From: Euglena gracilis
Taxonomy: Eukaryota > Euglenida > Euglenophyceae > Euglenales
Length of the DNA: 64,000 bases
NCBI GenBank assembly: GCA_039621445.1
Contig: CP154956.1
Span: forward strand, 79,666,474 to 79,730,473
Direction of reading: 5' to 3'
Shown: positions 60,711 through 64,000 of the stretch, in pieces
Position numbering within the stretch: the stretch's first letter is position 1
Layout: every line of letters starts with the position of its first letter
Program-made: the position numbers and the translations under genes
The notes under the pieces: generated by a model
The model's database searches: none
What the model saw: only the letters and a program-made list of their open reading frames with translations
Told to the model about the DNA's origin: nothing

Positions 60711-61376
60711 ATGTCCTCAGAAAAGGCAAGGGCAAAGCCTGAAGCATCAAAGACCCCAAGAAGGGGTGAAGCCATCAAAGCCAGACCATCAAGGGAGTGG
60801 GGGAGAGACCCCCCAGCTGAGCTCCATGGCGGAGGAAATCCCCCTGCTGACCCCTGCCCTGAGACCATCCCCAGTCTGGCAAGGGCTCATGGGGACAGGG
60901 GCCTGGCCCACAACAAACTCCCCCAAGAGGAATGGGAGAAAGAAATCCTTCAGGGCCTGGATTTCAAAGAAAGGGCATGGCTGGGGGTGCCCCTGTTTGA
61001 GAAAATAAGAAAATTTCTGCCATGGTGGCAGGAGAATGCAAATCAGTGGGTAGTAGCACTAATTCAAAAAGGTGTGCAACCAGACCACCCCCTACCCATG
61101 TGTCTGTCAACAAGACAGCAGCAAAAGTCAGAACAGGAAATTAGCCTGGCCTCCAAAATCTTGAGGGAGTACCAAGAAAGTGGGGCAGCCAAAAAATTGC
61201 AAAATGCCCAAAACACTGCCCACCTAGTGCCATGGTTTATGTTGTCCAAAACAGAAGGGGAGGGGGTCAAGCATCGACTTATCACAGATTGTCGAGATCT
61301 AAATCAATTTTGCTGTCCAGAGAAGTTCACTTTGGAAAATATGTCCACAATTTTCCCCACTCTGAAAAAAGGGTAG
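60711..61376 (+). CDS. DIRS-G reverse transcriptase, N-terminal part
   Basis: 221 codons: a Lys/Ser-rich linker, then WLGVPLFEKIRKFLPWWQEN, SLASKILREYQESGAAKKL, HLVPWFMLSKTEGEGVKHRL, ITDCRDLNQFC and KFTLENMSTIFPTLKKG. It stops at TAG 61,374, exactly where an inverted segment begins. In the intact order GDWAVKLDLKDAYFHL should follow; that sequence occurs 185 bases downstream. Confidence 0.8.
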   Translation: MSSEKARAKPEASKTPRRGEAIKARPSREWGRDPPAELHGGGNPPADPCPETIPSLARAHGDRGLAHNKLPQEEWEKEILQGLDFKERAWLGVPLFEKIRKFLPWWQENANQWVVALIQKGVQPDHPLPMCLSTRQQQKSEQEISLASKILREYQESGAAKKLQNAQNTAHLVPWFMLSKTEGEGVKHRLITDCRDLNQFCCPEKFTLENMSTIFPTLKKG

Positions 61377-61560
61377 TTTTTGGGCCATCACCACCTTGCC
61401 CAGTTGCTTTCTGATAGTCTTTAATTTGTGTGGGGGCACCTCCAGCTGACCTTTTTCCAAGTCTATGATGAACCCCAAATGTTGTAGCCTTTGTGTGGGA
61501 GTAAAACACAGACTGTTTTTTGCTGACCTTGAACCCAGCCTACCCTAATGTGTCCAGCAT
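61377..61560 (-). other. Inverted RT segment inside DIRS-G
   Basis: Read on the minus strand this piece encodes FKVSKKQSVFYSHTKATTFG and VHHRLGKR..GGAPTQIKDYQKATGQ, the RT thumb region that belongs after YLDD (compare GFKINIKKSTLQPTQVVTHL in DIRS-A). At its proper place downstream (about 61,826) the same stretch is missing. So it was cut out, inverted and placed about 270 bases upstream. Confidence 0.75.
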
Positions 61561-61985
61561 TTGCAGGGGATTGGGCAGTCAAACTAGACTTGAAAGATGC
61601 ATACTTTCATCTGGGGCTGGAAAAAGATTTCAAACGATTTGTCAGAATTCAAGTAAGATCAGACCTGTGAGAGTTTCAGGGGGCCTGTTGTGGCCTAAGC
61701 ACCCTCCCAAAATTGTTCATGTCCCTGATGAAAGTTCTGCTAAAACTGTGGAGGTCAAAGGAAATGCAGGTGTTCGTCTATTTGGACGACATCATTCTGT
61801 TTGGTTCAACAGAAAATTTGGTCAAAAACATATAAGTTGCAGAAAGATAGCCAGCATTCTGGGACAAGTCAAAAGTTACCTCCATGATCTGCCATTTTTA
61901 AGACTGGTAACCCAGGAGCTTTTAAAGTTCAGCCAGATGCACCAAGAAAAGGGCTGGGATTTTGCATCGACATTCCAGAAAGGCT
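61561..61985 (+). pseudogene. DIRS-G reverse transcriptase, palm and connection
   Basis: DWAVKLDLKDAYFHLGLEKD, a stop after VRSDL, then FQGACCGLSTLPKLFMSLMK and the catalytic VYLDDIILFGST (61,774-61,810). After ENLVKN the sequence jumps to SCRKIASILGQVKSYLHDLP; the thumb segment between them lies inverted upstream. It ends with LLKFSQMHQEKGWDF. Confidence 0.8.
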
Positions 61986-62905
61986 GAAAGGGGAAATCAA
62001 AGTGCTGAAGGCATACTTCCAGCCAGGCCCGGGCAGGCCTTTCCTACAACAGGAAAAAAGGGTGCTCCTTTCAGACTCCTCCACATGGGCATGGGGGGGA
62101 GTGGACTCCTCCCAAAATCAAATCATCCAAGAATTTTGGAGGGAGAAAAATTGTTTACATATAATTGTGAAAGAGCTAATGGCAGCAGTTCAGACCGTAA
62201 AAGCATTTGCCCAGCCTGGGGAAACGGTGCTGTTAAACGTGGACAATCAAGTGGCACTGAGTTACCTCGCCAAATGGGGGGGAAGAAAACAACACCTCAA
62301 TCAGATTTTGGAACCCCTGTTTCACTGGTGTTTGGAAAACCAAGTTCAACTGCAGGTCCAGTGGGTTCCTTCAGCAGCAATGTTGGCAGACCCCCTCACA
62401 AGGTGGGATCAAGACAGGGGGATTATACCCTGTGCCCAAACCTGTTCACCCACATTTTGAAGTTTTTCAGAAAAGACACTGCTCCAGACAGAGACATGTT
62501 TGCACCTCCAGGAAATGCAAAATTCCAAAAATTTGTAGCCAGATGGCCCCACCACCAGGCTTTTCTGGTGGATGCATTGAATTACGACCTGGCTTCAGTC
62601 CAAGATGTTTATGCCAACCCCCCATGGAAAGTAATTTTTCCCTGGCTTATCAGACTGAGACTGAACAAGCAGGTGAAATGTCTTTTGGTGACACCCATCT
62701 GGGTTTCGAGTCCATGGTGGCCCCTATTAATCAAAATGTCCAAACCAGAGACAAGAATGTTGGTCTTACCCCCCAGGGAAGGCACGTTCAGCAATTGTTG
62801 GGGGCAATCAATACCAAAGCCAAAGTGGCCCCTGGCTCGCACAGTGGTATCAGGTTATTATGGAACAGCAAAAAATGTCACATCAAGACATTGAAAATGT
62901 CCTGA
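61962..62905 (+). CDS. DIRS-G RNase H and Dam-like NPPW module
   Basis: RNase H is in the 62,002-62,460 phase: LLSDSSTWAWGGVDSSQNQI, LHIIVKELMAAVQTV, LLNVDNQVALSYLAKWGG and WVPSAAMLADPLTRW. The Dam-like module is readable in the other phase up to 62,894: DTAPDRDMFAPPGNAKFQKF, VYANPPWKVIFPWLIRL (NPPW at about 62,615) and VTPIWVSSPWWPLLIKM. One phase change separates the two, near 62,410-62,450. The NPPW motif is intact here. Confidence 0.75.
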
Positions 62906-64000
62906 GGAGTTTTGGGACCCCTGAAGCGTTATGACGGTGCATTCAGAAAGCTGTTTGTAATTCTACAACAGAAAGGATTGGAGCCCTTGCAAGTCTCCAG
63001 GATGGAGCTGGCCACTGCCCTTTTGGACCTACACAAAATGTCACAAGCTGATGCTGGATGTGCGTATGCCTCACTGCAGTATTTACCTGGGTTGGAGTCC
63101 ATCAGATTTCATCCTTTGCTGTCAAAAGTAAAAAAGGAATGGAATCGTTCAGTGCAGAGGTATGCTGTTTATTGGGACCCCCTACCCATTTTGCAAAAAT
63201 TGCAGAGCAACACAAGGATCTCTGACATGTCCATCATGGAGTTGAGATGGAGAATCATTCTGTCTTTCAGACTTTTGGCTCTTCAAAGGGGGGTGGACCT
63301 GGCCAGAACTCAGGGGACCATTTCAGTGGTGGGGGAAAATTTTTTCATTTTGGTCAGGAGAAAGGGTTGGCCTTCACCAAAGTGGGAGCAAGTGTTGAAG
63401 ATTGATTCCCTTCCATCTTTGAGTCCATATCATTTGATGAGAGAATATGTGGAAAGAACATCTTTCATCCCCCAGGGTGCCCCTCTGTTGTGGAGTTTGG
63501 ATGGCAAAAAACCCTTGTCTTCCAACAGAAGCAACTCTTTGACAAAGGAGTTGTTGGACACTTTTGGCATTCCAATTTCCCACTGGAAAGCCCACAGCAC
63601 AAGGGGGGCAGGAGTGTTGATGCACAAAAAGCTGGGTTTGTCCAGTGAGGAGGGGTGCGAACTTGGGCAGTGGAGAAATGCCACCGCTTTTTCAGCCCAT
63701 TACTTACGATTGGGGGCGTTGGATTCAGCAACGAAAAAATTTGAAAAAGGGGTCGTGCACAAAGTCTCACCCCCAGACTGTGCGAAGCCCGAATGGTCGA
63801 GTACTCCCGGGAAGAATGACCAGGGAGGAAATGATCATGAGGGCGGAGCACAAGAGGGGGGTGAGCCCACCCAACCCACCCGAAAAAGGAAAGCATCATC
63901 CTCAGGGGGGGGGGCAAAAACGCCCCTACACACAGGCCGGGGAGCCCCTGCGGTTCACCTTCGCCAAGTCGGTGTCGGAGAGCACATCATCGCCAACTCC
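62906..64000 (+). CDS. DIRS-G tyrosine recombinase, open to the window end
   Basis: One phase is open from 62,906 to the last base (365 codons); the first ATG is at 63,002, but homology begins earlier (LKRYDGAFRKLFVILQQKGL), so the true start may lie upstream. Catalytic pattern: FRLLALQRGVDLARTQG (Arg), AHSTRGAGVLMHKKLGLS (HxxR, about 63,590), GQWRNATAFSAHYLRLGAL (Trp and Tyr). The tail TPGKNDQGGNDHEGG and PTRKRKASSSGGG corresponds to the terminal-repeat-encoded tail of DIRS-A. No stop or phase change seen. It is the best-preserved recombinase of the window and may be functional. Confidence 0.85.

Larger units (their letters stand above)
59631..64000 (+). mobile_element. DIRS-G, largely open copy running off the window
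   Basis: 5' end at 59,640-59,790 (GGGGTGCTTCTTACTGC..GGAGTTGCCGGATATTAACG), then gag (59.82-60.68), RT (60.71-61.98, rearranged), RNase H (62.0-62.46), Dam-like module (62.4-62.9) and YR (62.9 to beyond 64,000). The RNase H WGG position has only seven G and is in phase, unlike A, D and F. Same subfamily as DIRS-D. Confidence 0.8.

Overview
The window is eukaryotic nuclear DNA dominated by transposable elements. Reasons: microsatellites hundreds of bases long, many foldback repeats, very frequent poly-C/poly-G runs of 8-15 nt, and coding capacity confined to retroelement proteins (Ty3/gypsy-type and DIRS-type reverse transcriptases, tyrosine recombinases, a chromodomain integrase). I found no operon, no rRNA or tRNA gene, and no gene I would call a host gene. 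The large repeat-rich genome suggests a unicellular alga or protist. An IGEADHPGP motif in one ORF reminds me of dinoflagellate retroelement ORFs, but that is memory only and weak.

Bases 1-23,280 hold no supportable protein gene. This part is a mosaic of short interspersed repeats: family R1 (GACTGACTGGTTTT plus C/G runs around a GCGCCGAAGGCGCC-like core), family R2 (TTATTTGG blocks separated by G runs), a 3.1 kb segment (4,826-7,901) bounded by 30-bp inverted repeats and filled with CATTGCGC..GCGCAATG palindromes and two long foldbacks, further hairpins at 10.3, 12.5-12.9 and 14.5-14.8 kb, a roughly 165-bp three-copy tandem array at 10.9-11.4 kb, and microsatellites (CA/GCAC, GTAT, TATATG).

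Bases 23,280-64,000 are a nearly continuous chain of seven DIRS-order (tyrosine-recombinase) retrotransposons, called A to G here, packed end to end and mostly alternating in orientation: A(-) 23.3-27.95, B(+) 28.2-30.95, C(-) 30.95-34.09, D(+) 34.09-38.12, E(-) 38.12-43.08, F(+) 43.08-59.63, G(+) 59.63 to beyond the window. Their order is gag, RT, RNase H, a Dam-like NPPW module, tyrosine recombinase (YR), between inverted terminal repeats. A is most complete. G has an open YR frame that runs off the window. The others are truncated, frameshifted or carry insertions.

Three insertions sit in the chain. (1) A 12,214-bp Ty3/gypsy chromovirus (44,705-56,918) split the RT of DIRS-F, with 832-bp LTRs differing at one visible base, TG..CA ends and a GATG target duplication. 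Its Gag starts inside the LTR, and its pol begins with a cytosine-C5-methyltransferase-like domain followed by an NPPW Dam-like module, then protease, RT, RNase H, integrase and chromodomain. (2) A 1.7-kb LTR element inside DIRS-C has only an NPPW-module ORF. (3) A 2.4-kb segment inside DIRS-E carries a long polyQ ORF of unknown function.

The methyltransferase-bearing chromovirus is the main discovery candidate, and the DIRS chain is the main architectural one. DIRS clusters form centromeres in Dictyostelium; whether this chain has such a role cannot be told from sequence alone.
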